DNA of 56,825 bases from Verrucomicrobiota bacterium (GTDB lineage Bacteria > Verrucomicrobiota > Verrucomicrobiae > Limisphaerales > UBA11358): contig JACZKP010000035.1 of the NCBI GenBank assembly GCA_014860005.1, positions 1 through 56,825 on the forward strand, given 5' to 3'. Shown piece by piece: positions 15,903 to 25,293 of the stretch. The position numbers and the translations under genes are program-made. How positions within the stretch are numbered: position 1 is the first letter of the stretch; each line of letters opens with the position of its first letter. The notes beneath the pieces were generated by a model. That model was not told the origin of the DNA, ran no database searches, and worked only from the letters and a program-made list of their open reading frames with translations.

Positions 15903-18776
15903 ATGATGAAAAGGATTTCCTCCGTTTACGCCGCGGTTGTCGCCCTCTTGGTCCTTTGTTTGGGAGCAATGACCGCCAGCGCCGCTACGATCTGTGTGGG
16001 TCCGTCCGCCACCGGCAACGGCAGTGGCAGTGATTGGAACAACAAGGCGCAATGGTCCAGTGTGACGCTGACGCGGGGCAACACTTATTATCTGGCCGAC
16101 GGCACGTATGCCGGGCGCACGGTCAACACCGCCGCCAGCGGCTCGACTTATATCACCATCAAGAAAGCCACCGTGGGCGATGCCACGGTGGAAGGCATCA
16201 CGGGCTGGAATAGTGCCGATGGCGACGGGCAGGCGAGCTTTACCGGCGTGATGCAGTTCCAGTCCAGTTACTGGATCTTTGACGGGGTAAAGGGTTCGAT
16301 GAGCCGCACGATGACTGATTACGGGTTCACCTTCACCACGGCCACGCGCTACGTGGTGCGGGCCTTCAACACGAGCCAGAACATTTCGGACATTACCATC
16401 TCGCACATTTCCTGGACCGCGCCCAGCGGCGATCAGGAGAAGCATTTCTTCCAGACTCACAATGAGACGCGCTCGGTGCATCGGTTGACGATCAGCCATT
16501 GTCTTTCCGACGGCCACAGCAATTTCATCTGGGGCACTTCGCCGGGCGTGGGCACGCCGCACGATGACTGGGTCACGGAGCATTGCATCATGCGCCGGAC
16601 CTATTCCTCGGCGGCGATTCACGGGGAGGACCTGAACAATAATTACGGCAACATCCGCAACTGGCACATGCGCTACAACATTTTTGAAGTGGACGGCCCC
16701 GGCGGCGGGCCGACGGGCGTGATCGTGGTGCTGAACGGGTCCGCCGGGCCGTGGTATATTTACGGCAACGTGTTCAAGGATTTGCAGTGGGCGGAAGTGG
16801 GCGTGGGTGGAATTCATCATCCGATGACGGGCGGGTTCTACAACAACACCTTCATCAACTGCCGGTCGGATTACAACCATGTGCAATGGGTGGGCGGCGG
16901 TGGCCAGAACCGGATGACCGTGCGCAACAATCTCATCGTCAATATGCAGGCGGATCGCACGGTGAGTTCGCCGGGCACCATCAGTCACACGACCTACGCC
17001 AATTGCACCAGTGTCCCGACGGAAACCAGCCGCGAAGTGCTGGGCAGCAGTCCGCTGGTGAACATTGCCGGGTTGAACTTCCGCCTGGCCACCCCCACGG
17101 CGGCGGGCGAGCCATTGGCCGCACCGTTCAACCTTGACCCGGACGGCAAAGTGCGCGGCGCGGATGGCAATTGGGATCGAGGTGCGTTCGAGTTTGGGAC
17201 GACCAGCGGCGGCAATCTGACCGTCAACGCCGGGTCGGACCAATCCGTCACTCTGCCAAACAGTGCAACACTTGCTGGCTCTTATGTTAATCCCTCAGGC
17301 GGTATTGTCAGCCTGGGTTGGTCGAAGGTCAGCGGCCCGGGGACAGTGACTTTTTCAGCGCCGTCGGCAGCGACGACCAGCGCGACCTTTTCCAGTGCGG
17401 GTACCTATGTGCTCCGGCTTACTGCCAGTACTTTGGCTTCGGTTTCGGACGATGTCACCGTGACTGTCCTCGCTGCTGCCGATACAACCGCACCCACAGT
17501 CAATCTGACGGCACCGGCAGCGGGAGCCGTAGTTTCCAACTCGATCACCTTGAGCGCCACGGCGAGCGACAACACGGGCGGCTCCGGTGTGGCCAGTGTG
17601 ACATTTTTGGTGAATGGAGTGGCCGTGGGGACAGACACCAGTTCCCCCTACAGTCTCACTTGGGACAGTCAGACGCTGGCAAACGGCTCGCACTCGATTG
17701 CCGCGCGGGCACAGGACGTGGCGGGCAACCAAACCACCTCTGTTGCCAGAACGGTGACGGTCCAAAACCCGGTGGCGGACACCACTCCCCCCAGCGTGGG
17801 CCTGACGGCGCCAGCAGCCGGCGCAGTAGTTTCCAATTCGATTACTTTGAGCGCCACGGCGAGCGACAATGTGGGCATCGTTGGAGTGAGATTCTTTGCC
17901 AGCGGGAGTGAAGTTTTCGACGATACCATTGCGCCCTATTCATACGCTTGGGATTCACGCGGGGTGAACAATGGGTCGCATCAAATCTATGCCCAGGCCC
18001 GGGATGCGGCAGGCAACATCCGTTGGAGTGGCACGAACACCATCACGGTTGCCAATCCGCCGGCGGCACTACCTGATCCAGTCGCGTATTGGAATTTCAA
18101 TGAAGGCAGCGGAACGACCGCGATGGACAGCCAGGCCAATAACAATCTGACGTTGCGCAATGGAGCGACCCCGTCCGCAGTTGGACGGTTCGGTACTGGA
18201 TTGCTGCTGGATGGCATAAATGATCGGGCCGACGCGCCTGATAGCGCGAGTTTGAATATCACTGGCGGTGCCATCAGCGCTGCCGCTTGGGTGAAACTCG
18301 AGAGCCAGGGCACATGGCAGCAGATCATCGCCAAGGTCAAGGAAACCGGCGCGTTCACCTCGCCTTACTTTGCGTGGCACCTCTTTGGCAGCCATGCTTC
18401 CACTACGCAGTGGACTCCCCGTTTCCAGCTCGTGAATGCGAATGGAATCAGCGTGGACGCAGGATCCTCGGTCAATGTGAACTACGGTGAATGGGTGCAT
18501 GTGGCTGGCGTTTACGACGGCTCGGCGGTGAGAATTTACGTCAACGGTGTTGATCAAGGCAGTGCCGCACAGACCGGCAACATCCTCAGCTACAATCAGC
18601 CGCTCTACATCGGAGCGCATGGGTTGCCGGGCGAATTCGCCAAAGGCGTGATTGATGAAGTTCGGGTTTATTCGCAAGCCTTGTCTGCCGCGCAAGTCCA
18701 AGCGCTTTACCAACAAAACGAGGCGCCGACTCCTCCATCTCCCCCAGTTGGACTTCGGATTTCGGACCCGGAATGA
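15903..18776 (+). CDS. Secreted beta-helix / PKD-like / Ig-like / LamG protein
   Basis: 957 residues. It has a signal peptide with hydrophobic core 'AAVVALLVLCLGAMTASA' and likely cleavage after ASA (the alternative ATG at 15906 changes nothing). Residues 24-430 look like a right-handed parallel beta-helix ('NNYGNIRNWHMRYNIFEVD', 'YIYGNVFKDLQ', 'VRNNLIVNMQADR'), the fold of polysaccharide lyases and chondroitinase-B-like proteins. Then follow a PKD-like domain (about 438-525), two bacterial Ig domains of 99 residues each (about 527-720), and a C-terminal LamG/concanavalin-type domain ('VAYWNFNEGSGTTAMD', 'VIDEVRVYSQALSAAQVQAL'). It could trim or bind the polymer outside the cell. I see no unambiguous catalytic set. 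Confidence 0.82.
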   Translation: MMKRISSVYAAVVALLVLCLGAMTASAATICVGPSATGNGSGSDWNNKAQWSSVTLTRGNTYYLADGTYAGRTVNTAASGSTYITIKKATVGDATVEGITGWNSADGDGQASFTGVMQFQSSYWIFDGVKGSMSRTMTDYGFTFTTATRYVVRAFNTSQNISDITISHISWTAPSGDQEKHFFQTHNETRSVHRLTISHCLSDGHSNFIWGTSPGVGTPHDDWVTEHCIMRRTYSSAAIHGEDLNNNYGNIRNWHMRYNIFEVDGPGGGPTGVIVVLNGSAGPWYIYGNVFKDLQWAEVGVGGIHHPMTGGFYNNTFINCRSDYNHVQWVGGGGQNRMTVRNNLIVNMQADRTVSSPGTISHTTYANCTSVPTETSREVLGSSPLVNIAGLNFRLATPTAAGEPLAAPFNLDPDGKVRGADGNWDRGAFEFGTTSGGNLTVNAGSDQSVTLPNSATLAGSYVNPSGGIVSLGWSKVSGPGTVTFSAPSAATTSATFSSAGTYVLRLTASTLASVSDDVTVTVLAAADTTAPTVNLTAPAAGAVVSNSITLSATASDNTGGSGVASVTFLVNGVAVGTDTSSPYSLTWDSQTLANGSHSIAARAQDVAGNQTTSVARTVTVQNPVADTTPPSVGLTAPAAGAVVSNSITLSATASDNVGIVGVRFFASGSEVFDDTIAPYSYAWDSRGVNNGSHQIYAQARDAAGNIRWSGTNTITVANPPAALPDPVAYWNFNEGSGTTAMDSQANNNLTLRNGATPSAVGRFGTGLLLDGINDRADAPDSASLNITGGAISAAAWVKLESQGTWQQIIAKVKETGAFTSPYFAWHLFGSHASTTQWTPRFQLVNANGISVDAGSSVNVNYGEWVHVAGVYDGSAVRIYVNGVDQGSAAQTGNILSYNQPLYIGAHGLPGEFAKGVIDEVRVYSQALSAAQVQALYQQNEAPTPPSPPVGLRISDPE
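17481..18056 (+). repeat. Tandem Ig-domain repeat, 297-nt period
   Basis: Two units start at 17481 and 17778. Both begin with an Asp-Thr-Thr-x-Pro peptide and share 'LTAPAAGAVVSNSITLSATA' almost unchanged, with many synonymous third-base differences. The unit is one Ig-like domain of about 99 residues. The synonymous drift argues for an old internal duplication kept under protein selection. Confidence 0.75.
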
Positions 18777-19150
18777 GTGGGCTGCTTATCACGAGCAACC
18801 GGGCAGGGTGTTGATTCGTTTGTAGGGCACGACGTAAGGAGTGCGTTACCAGAGGACTCGTCACCTCGTCGCCTATGGATTAGGACACTGTCGAAAACCG
18901 GAGGCGCTTGACGGCCTGACGATGGATTGGAGCATCGTTTGGGCGCTCTAAAGTAGTAGATACCCGTTGGTGATTCCGAGGATATGACTCGCGTGCCTTG
19001 GGTGTGACGATGGTCGGTTCGCTCTTCAGCACAGGCCAGTGGCGGGATTCCACCGTCCGCAATTTGGCCGCGATTTTGGAGTTTGGCAGGTTTATTGGGG
19101 ATATGGATTCTGAACGGTAGCAGCTTGGAAACGAGCTTCATTTCCTCCTG
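18777..19150. other. 374-nt intergenic region, no gene recognised
   Basis: No frame with family resemblance and no strong hairpin or T-tract. Part of it (about 18825-18870) resembles noncoding intergenic sequence rather than decayed coding sequence. It separates the secreted protein from the polymerase/ligase-like gene and may carry a promoter, but I cannot point to one. Confidence 0.4.
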
Positions 19151-20473
19151 GTGAGCCCCATTTTTCTCATATTATGTTTGGTCCTTCTGGTCGCCCAACT
19201 CAAGCTTCCTCGACCGTATGCCTTTGCGCCTCTGCTAGTGGCCGCCTGTCATTTCCAGAATGTACCGGTAGTAGAAATTGGCGGCGCGCTAACCATCACC
19301 AAGCTGGTAATCCTGGTAGGACTGTTTCGTGCAGTGCGAGAGCAGAGCCTGGCTTGGTCCTCACAGAAGCGATTGGACCTGTGGGTGGCCATCTGGGCCG
19401 GCGTGATGATCTTTAGTGGATTCCTGCACGATCCCAAAGATCACAATCCCATCACGATCCGTTTGTCTCAGGTTCACAATGTGCTTGGAGCTTATCTTTA
19501 CGCGCGCGCGTTCCTCAGGAGCCAGGACGATATTCTACGGTTCTGCAAGTGCCTCGCCGTCGTTTTGCTGCCCCTGGCGTTGATGGTGGCGGTGGAAAAG
19601 GCTACCACTTGGAATCTCTATCAGACGATTGGCGGCGGGACAGAAGGCTCGCAGATCCGGGAAGGCCAGGTGCGAGCTACCGGTCCTTTTAGCCACCCGA
19701 TATTGCTGGGGACATTCGCCGCGACCTCGCTCCCGCTCGTTGCGATATTGTACCGGCAACATCGTCGCTGGGCCATCGCCGGGGCCGCTGGTTGCGTAAT
19801 GGTGGTCTTTTGTTCGGCCTCGAGCGGTCCGATCATGACGTTGCTTTCAGGTTTGCTGGCGCTTGGCTTTTGGCGGTTTCGGGAAAGTGTGGGCTGGATC
19901 CGGAGGCTGGCTATTTGTGTAATCATTGTGCTGCACGTGGTGATGCAAGCGCCGGTCTGGTACCTGTTGGCGCGCGTCAATGTTGTCGGGGGGAGCACCG
20001 GCTGGCACCGGGCAGAATTGATCCAGAAAGCCGTGGATCACATCGGAGACTGGTGGCTTATCGGTACTGACTACACGCGCCACTGGTTCCCCTATGGGGT
20101 GGGGTGGAGCGAGTATCACACCGACATCACGAATCATTATCTGCACATGGGCGTGACGGGTGGTCTGCCGCTAATGCTGTGCTTCATCATGATATTGGTC
20201 AAGGCCTTCCAGTTGTTGGGATGGCGAATCCGCCTGATGAGGAGAGCAAGGGACGTGAGCGAATTCAACTTGTGGTGCGCAGGAGCGGCGCTCTTCGCTC
20301 ACTGCGTCACTTTCTTTTCGATTTCCTATTTCGACCAGAGTACCGTCACATTTTCCTTGCTGCTGGGACTGGTGCCGGGTTTGTGCGCCGCCAAGTTGAA
20401 TAGCGCGGCTGCACGAGATACCACATCGACTGGACCAAGTCTCCCAAGCAGCTCAAATGCCACCTCGGTTTGA
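19151..20473 (+). CDS. O-antigen polymerase/ligase-like membrane protein (Wzy/WaaL type)
   Basis: 440 residues, GTG start, with about ten hydrophobic segments, beginning 'FLILCLVLLVAQL' and including 'IAGAAGCVMVVFCSASSGPI', 'RLAICVIIVLHVVMQAPVWY' and 'TFSLLLGLVPGLCAAKL'. A large hydrophilic periplasmic loop lies between the last helices (about 270-325: 'STGWHRAELIQKAVDHI...', 'YHTDITNHYLHMGVTGGLPL'), the pattern of the O-antigen ligase/polymerase superfamily. With a Wzx-like flippase downstream, a Wzy-like polymerase is the likely role: joining lipid-linked repeat units at the periplasmic face. Ligase activity cannot be excluded from sequence. Confidence 0.8.
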   Translation: MSPIFLILCLVLLVAQLKLPRPYAFAPLLVAACHFQNVPVVEIGGALTITKLVILVGLFRAVREQSLAWSSQKRLDLWVAIWAGVMIFSGFLHDPKDHNPITIRLSQVHNVLGAYLYARAFLRSQDDILRFCKCLAVVLLPLALMVAVEKATTWNLYQTIGGGTEGSQIREGQVRATGPFSHPILLGTFAATSLPLVAILYRQHRRWAIAGAAGCVMVVFCSASSGPIMTLLSGLLALGFWRFRESVGWIRRLAICVIIVLHVVMQAPVWYLLARVNVVGGSTGWHRAELIQKAVDHIGDWWLIGTDYTRHWFPYGVGWSEYHTDITNHYLHMGVTGGLPLMLCFIMILVKAFQLLGWRIRLMRRARDVSEFNLWCAGAALFAHCVTFFSISYFDQSTVTFSLLLGLVPGLCAAKLNSAAARDTTSTGPSLPSSSNATSV

Positions 20474-20588
20474 ACGGATGAGACAGTTCGGTCAGCTATG
20501 AGTGAGCGTTTAATGATGGTTCGACGGTATTGTTTGAGGCGCGGTGTCTGGCGGTTCCTGCTCTTCGTTAAATAATAGTGCGAAAGAC

Positions 20589-21701
20589 ATGAGGATAACA
20601 TTTGTGCTGCCCTATGCCGGTTTGCAGGGCGGGATTCGGGTGATCGCGATCTACGCCAACATACTGAAACGGCGCGGACATGAATTGACGATCGTCTCGG
20701 ATCCAGAAGTTGTCACCCTGCGGCGCAAGGTGAAGTCGCTGCTGTTGGGTCGCGGATTGCCCAAGCCGGAGCCTTCTTATTTTGACGGAATTGATCTGGA
20801 ACACAGAGTTCTCGAACGGACGAGGCCGGTGACGGATGCGGATGTGCCGGACGCAGACGTTGTGATAGCCACATATTATACGACCGCCGAAGGTGTGTTG
20901 CGGCTGTCGCCAGCAAAAGGGGCCAAGGCAATTTTCATTCAGAATTACGAGGTTGAAGAAGGCAAGACCAACGCCAAGCTGGATGCGACCTGGCGCATGC
21001 CGTTTCACAAGATTACGATATCCAAATGGTTGGTGGAACTGGCACGGGACAAGTTCGACGATACGGTGGTTTCGCATGTGCCCAACAGCGTGGACATGAA
21101 GCAGTTTGACGCTGCTCCGCGAGAGAAGCAGCCCGTCCCCACAGTGGGCTTGCTATACAATACGTTCTCCTTGAAAGGGCTGAATACGAGTCTGGCCGCG
21201 CTGGAACGTGTGGCGGAAGTGCTGCCTTCGCTGCGCGTGATCGCTTTCGGTGCCGAGGAGCCGGATTTCAGATTTCCGCTTCCAAAGTATGCCCAGTTTC
21301 ATCATCGCCCGCCGCAGGACAGCATACGAAACCTCTATGCACAATGCGACGTGTGGATGTGCGGCAGCAACGTGGAGGGATTTCATTTGCCGCCGCTGGA
21401 GGCAATGGCCTGCCGGTGCCCGGTGGTTTCCACAAGGGTAGGGGGGCCGATGGATATCATTGAGGAGGGTGTGAATGGCCACTTGGTAGAGGTGAAGGAC
21501 GCGAGAGGGTTGGCGGATCGAACCCTGGGGGTATTGAATTTATCGCCGGAGAAGTGGAAGATGATGTCCGACGCAGCCTATGGCACGGCAACCCGCTTCA
21601 CTTGGGAGGAGGCAGCGACGCTGTTTGAGCAGGCTTTGGAATTCGCGATCGAACGCAATCGGCGCGGCGAGTTGCAGCCTCCACGTGAGGTGGTGGCGTG
21701 A
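20589..21701 (+). CDS. Glycosyltransferase family 4
   Basis: 370 residues. It starts 'MRITFVLPYAGLQGGIRVIA' (ATG 20589; an upstream in-frame TTG at 20544 adds 15 residues without homology). The GT-B C-terminal domain carries 'GSNVEGFHLPPLEAMACRCP' with the E-x7-E pair and 'VVSTRVGGPMDIIEEGVNGH'. The middle segment 'KAIFIQNYEVEEGKTNAKLD' resembles the acceptor domain of enzymes acting on rhamnan/mannan-type chains, but that is only a hint. It is followed after 117 nt by another glycosyltransferase. Confidence 0.9.
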   Translation: MRITFVLPYAGLQGGIRVIAIYANILKRRGHELTIVSDPEVVTLRRKVKSLLLGRGLPKPEPSYFDGIDLEHRVLERTRPVTDADVPDADVVIATYYTTAEGVLRLSPAKGAKAIFIQNYEVEEGKTNAKLDATWRMPFHKITISKWLVELARDKFDDTVVSHVPNSVDMKQFDAAPREKQPVPTVGLLYNTFSLKGLNTSLAALERVAEVLPSLRVIAFGAEEPDFRFPLPKYAQFHHRPPQDSIRNLYAQCDVWMCGSNVEGFHLPPLEAMACRCPVVSTRVGGPMDIIEEGVNGHLVEVKDARGLADRTLGVLNLSPEKWKMMSDAAYGTATRFTWEEAATLFEQALEFAIERNRRGELQPPREVVA

Positions 21702-21818
21702 CGATCTCAGAATGCAGGATCACGCGGATGAGTGGCGCGGTGATCCCGTCCAGGACAATCGCCGCATTTGGTGGCGGGGCGCGGCAATGCCAAGGCCATG
21801 AACAAAGAGGTGACGACC

Positions 21819-22829
21819 ATGAGTAAGTTAACAACCTTGCCGGCCAAGGCCGTCCAAGTGTTCAAGGCGGAGGGGGGGATGGCTTTGCTCCAGCGATTGG
21901 CAATGTTCCTGCGCGTGCGGGCTCATCGGTTATCGAGGAGAATGCAGAAGATCCGGTACGAAACCAAAGTCCAACCCGAATGGCCGGTTGAGCAGCCTTT
22001 GGTTTCGGTTATCATCCCGTGCTACAACTATGGGAAATATGTTCGAGGCGCCATTGAATCCGTGCTGAACCAGACTTTTCAGCGCTTCGAAATCCTGGTA
22101 GTCAATGATGGTTCAACGGACGATTACACGCGCCAGGTGTTGCAGGAACTCGGTTACGAGAAGACCCGGGTCATTCATCAAGCGAATCAGGGGCCGGCCC
22201 AAACTCGCAACAACGGCGCGGCGCAGGCCCGTGGGAAGTATGTCTGCTTCTTGGATGCCGACGACCTGATTGAGCCAACGTATCTCGAAAAAACTCTGAC
22301 TTTGCTGGAAGCGGATGAAAGTCTCGGGAGCGCCTACAGTTGGGTCCAGTGTTTTGGAGACATGGACTCGTTGTGGAAGACGTCTGATATGGAACCGTTT
22401 TTCTTGAGTCGAGGGACAACAGCCTCGGTTCATGGAGTGATCAGAAAGGAAGCGTGGGAATGTGTAAAACGTGAGAATGGAGCGGGATATCTCAGCAAGT
22501 ATGATGGAATTATTGAGGACTGGGTCTTCTGGATAGATATGGTGAGGTGCGGTTTCCGGGGGCAAGTCATTGAGGAACCCCTGATTCGTTATCGGGTTCA
22601 CAAAGACTCCATGAGTTCACAGAAGGAAGGGCGCAGTTCCTCACTTCACAAGCCAGGGTTCGAGCGAATGCTTAAGATTCTCCAGGATGAACGGCGCCCT
22701 TTCTTCCATGATCGGTCGTATCGCAAACAGTTGGAGGGAAAGTTGAACCGGAGAGTTTACATCGAGAATGCCCGGATCAATCTCGCTTCGCCGACCTACT
22801 ACAAAGCGGGCGCAACGCCGGTTGCCTGA
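21819..22829 (+). CDS. Glycosyltransferase family 2
   Basis: 336 residues. I chose ATG 21819 because an AAAGAGG Shine-Dalgarno lies about 8 nt upstream; ATG 21798 and TTG 21768 are in frame but have none. Motifs: 'VSVIIPCYNYGKYVRGAIES', 'FEILVVNDGSTDDYTRQVL', and the DxD region 'YVCFLDADDLIEPTYLEKTL'. The region 'GIIEDWVFWIDMVRCGFRG' is the usual acceptor-side ED motif. A basic N-terminal extension of about 55 residues precedes the catalytic fold and may be a membrane-surface helix. Confidence 0.9.
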   Translation: MSKLTTLPAKAVQVFKAEGGMALLQRLAMFLRVRAHRLSRRMQKIRYETKVQPEWPVEQPLVSVIIPCYNYGKYVRGAIESVLNQTFQRFEILVVNDGSTDDYTRQVLQELGYEKTRVIHQANQGPAQTRNNGAAQARGKYVCFLDADDLIEPTYLEKTLTLLEADESLGSAYSWVQCFGDMDSLWKTSDMEPFFLSRGTTASVHGVIRKEAWECVKRENGAGYLSKYDGIIEDWVFWIDMVRCGFRGQVIEEPLIRYRVHKDSMSSQKEGRSSSLHKPGFERMLKILQDERRPFFHDRSYRKQLEGKLNRRVYIENARINLASPTYYKAGATPVA

Positions 22830-22896
22830 CCTTGCGCGGACTTGCTCCCGAGCTGCGGGTGATGAATACGGGAATCGTTGATACGTTCGCGACGTT

Positions 22897-24078
22897 ATGA
22901 AGAGCAAAGCCAATTCGCCGCGGGTCATATTTGTCAGCACGTTGTGCCATAGCGCCTGGGGCGGATCGGAATTCTTGTGGCGGGACGCGGCATTGCAGCT
23001 GGTTGCGGAAGGTTGCCCGGTGGTGGCGAGCCTTCAGAAGTGGGCGAAACGGTCAACACATCTTGATGCCCTGACGCAGAGGGGCGTGGAGATCCATGAA
23101 CGCACCTTCACGGGGCCGGTCCCGGCTCCGCTTTGGTTCTGGCGCAACCTCAAGCCTTTCCGGCCACTCCTTTCCCGGTTGGCCTTCAAGTCTTGGTTGG
23201 CCCGACAAGAACCCGGGCTGGTCTGTTTCTCCAACGGCGATATTTCTGATGGTTTGGGATTTATGAGCCTGTGCCTGCAAGCTGGCCGACCCTATACGTT
23301 TATTGTCCATGCCAATGGTGAGCAGTGGTGGCCTTCAGACGCGGCTGCCAGAGTGCTTGCCAACATATATCTCAAAGCCAGGCGGGTTTTTCTTGTCTCC
23401 AAAGGAAACCTTGATTTGTTGGAAACCCAATTGGCGGTTCAGTTACCCAATGCAGAGATTGTCCGGAATCCATGTAATGTCAGTCGGGGCGATCCCCCAC
23501 CGTGGCCTGATTCATCGGTGCCAATCAGACTGGCCTGCGTAGGGCGGTTGGAACCGGTGGCGAAGGGCCAGGATTTGATCTTGAGATTGTTGGCGATTGA
23601 GCCCTGGCGTTCCCGCAGGATCACCGTATCGTTCTTCGGGCGCGGGGATTGCGAGGAGGGTGTGCGTCGTTTGGCCGAAAAACTTGGCGTCTCGCGGCAG
23701 GTCGAGTTTTTCGGGCACATGGACGACATCAGAGCCCTATGGGCATCGCATCATGCCTTGTTGCTCCCCTCACGCTTCGAAGGCCTGCCGCTTACGATAG
23801 TGGAGGCGATGCTATGCGGGCGGCCGGTGATTGTGACGGACGTGGCCGGGAATGCGGAATTCGTGACCGAAGGTGTCACCGGATTCATTGCTGAGGCGCC
23901 AACTGTAAACCATTTGAGCGCGGCCATGGAGCGGGCGTGGGAGCAGCGGCGCAATTGGGAACGCATCGGACAAGCGGCTGCCGCGGCAATCCGACAATTC
24001 ATGCCGGAAGATCCCGCAGGTGTCTTCGCGCGAAGATTGCTGGAGTTGGCGCGTGCCGAAGTGGATTCGATTCACTGA
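22897..24078 (+). CDS. Glycosyltransferase family 4
   Basis: 393 residues. The N-terminus has 'VIFVSTLCHSAWGGSEFLWR', typical of GT-B enzymes with the GGxE-type glycine-rich loop. The C-terminal domain has 'IRLACVGRLEPVAKGQDLIL' and 'PSRFEGLPLTIVEAMLCGRP', with the E-x7-E motif intact, then 'VIVTDVAGNAEFVTEGVTGF'. It lies 67 nt after one glycosyltransferase and 103 nt before the next. No sugar specificity can be inferred. Confidence 0.92.
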   Translation: MKSKANSPRVIFVSTLCHSAWGGSEFLWRDAALQLVAEGCPVVASLQKWAKRSTHLDALTQRGVEIHERTFTGPVPAPLWFWRNLKPFRPLLSRLAFKSWLARQEPGLVCFSNGDISDGLGFMSLCLQAGRPYTFIVHANGEQWWPSDAAARVLANIYLKARRVFLVSKGNLDLLETQLAVQLPNAEIVRNPCNVSRGDPPPWPDSSVPIRLACVGRLEPVAKGQDLILRLLAIEPWRSRRITVSFFGRGDCEEGVRRLAEKLGVSRQVEFFGHMDDIRALWASHHALLLPSRFEGLPLTIVEAMLCGRPVIVTDVAGNAEFVTEGVTGFIAEAPTVNHLSAAMERAWEQRRNWERIGQAAAAAIRQFMPEDPAGVFARRLLELARAEVDSIH

Positions 24079-24181
24079 ACGAATGACCTTCACTTTTCAG
24101 GCCTGGAGCGCGATTGGGAAATGTCCCTGCCCACTCGGGATGGCGACACGGGAGCCTTGCTGCTTTTGAAATCCTAACATT

Positions 24182-25159
24182 ATGCCTGCGCCCCGCGTCT
24201 CGGTCATTACTCCGATCTTCAATACTGAAGCGTACTTGTTCAAGGCGATTGACAGCATACTGCGCCAGACGTTTTTGGATTTTGAGTTGCTGCTTCTGGA
24301 CGACGGATCATCGGATCGCTCGGTGGAAATTGCCAGGCAGGCGGCCACGCGAGATTCGAGGATTGTTTTTGTTAATGGTGGTCGTCGCGGCGTAGTTCAT
24401 GCGCGTAATCTGGGAGTAGAGATGGCCCGGGGAGAGTTGGTCGCCATGATGGATTCGGATGATATTGCCTCGCTGGATCGTCTGGCGTGCCAGGTGCGCT
24501 TTCTTGATGCGCATCCGGAATGCTGTGCGGTTGGGGCTCAAGCCCTGCGTATTGATTCTGATGGAGCGCCGCTTGACCGGTGGATGGTGCCGGAACGCCA
24601 CGAAGACATTGACGGTGGCCACATGGCGGGCACGTCTGGTCTCATAATCAATCCTACCGTCATGATGCGCAGGCACGCCGTGATTCGGGTTGGCGGATAT
24701 CGAGCCGCCTTTCGAGATGGTGCTGAAGATTATGACCTCTTTCTGCGGCTTGCCGAAGTTGGTCAACTGATGAACCTCCCGGCCACGCTGCTGCAATATC
24801 GGGTGCATTCAAAGTGTCTGTCGTTCACCGGGGCCGTCGCTCAACGTGAGCTGGTCCGTTCGGCGCTCGAGGAGGCCTGGAAGCGGCGTGGCAAAACCGG
24901 GCGGCCGCCAGTGCTTCCAGACGTTTGCTCGACACCTTCAATCGAGGAACTCACTTGGGGTTGGGCTACGGCCGCTTATGCCGCCCGAAATTTTCGGACG
25001 GCAATAAAACATGCCTTTCGGCATGTGCGGAGACGCCCCATTGGGCTGCGCCGTTGGATATTGCTCCTTGCCGCCTGCATGGGCCTGTTGGCTTCTCAAC
25101 TCAGGCGAATTCTCCCCTGTCGAATCCGTTCAAAGGGATTGCCGAGTGGAAATCCATGA
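24182..25159 (+). CDS. Glycosyltransferase family 2
   Basis: 325 residues. 'VSVITPIFNTEAYLFKAIDS', 'FELLLLDDGSSDRSVEIARQ' and the DxD box 'LVAMMDSDDIASLDRLACQV' define a GT2 of the A fold. 'FRDGAEDYDLFLRLAEVGQL' is the acceptor-binding ED loop. A short C-terminal hydrophobic stretch ('WILLLAACMGLLASQL') could tether it to the membrane. The downstream gene starts 134 nt later. Confidence 0.92.
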   Translation: MPAPRVSVITPIFNTEAYLFKAIDSILRQTFLDFELLLLDDGSSDRSVEIARQAATRDSRIVFVNGGRRGVVHARNLGVEMARGELVAMMDSDDIASLDRLACQVRFLDAHPECCAVGAQALRIDSDGAPLDRWMVPERHEDIDGGHMAGTSGLIINPTVMMRRHAVIRVGGYRAAFRDGAEDYDLFLRLAEVGQLMNLPATLLQYRVHSKCLSFTGAVAQRELVRSALEEAWKRRGKTGRPPVLPDVCSTPSIEELTWGWATAAYAARNFRTAIKHAFRHVRRRPIGLRRWILLLAACMGLLASQLRRILPCRIRSKGLPSGNP

Positions 25160-25293
25160 GATGGAATCCCATTTCCCTTGCCATGAGGAAGAAGTCGGCA
25201 GCGTCCGTCCTTCGGCAAGGAGCAACACACATCTACACCTTCCACCAGGGTGGGACTTCATTACCTGCTTGAAACGGGTAGGTTCATTGGCCC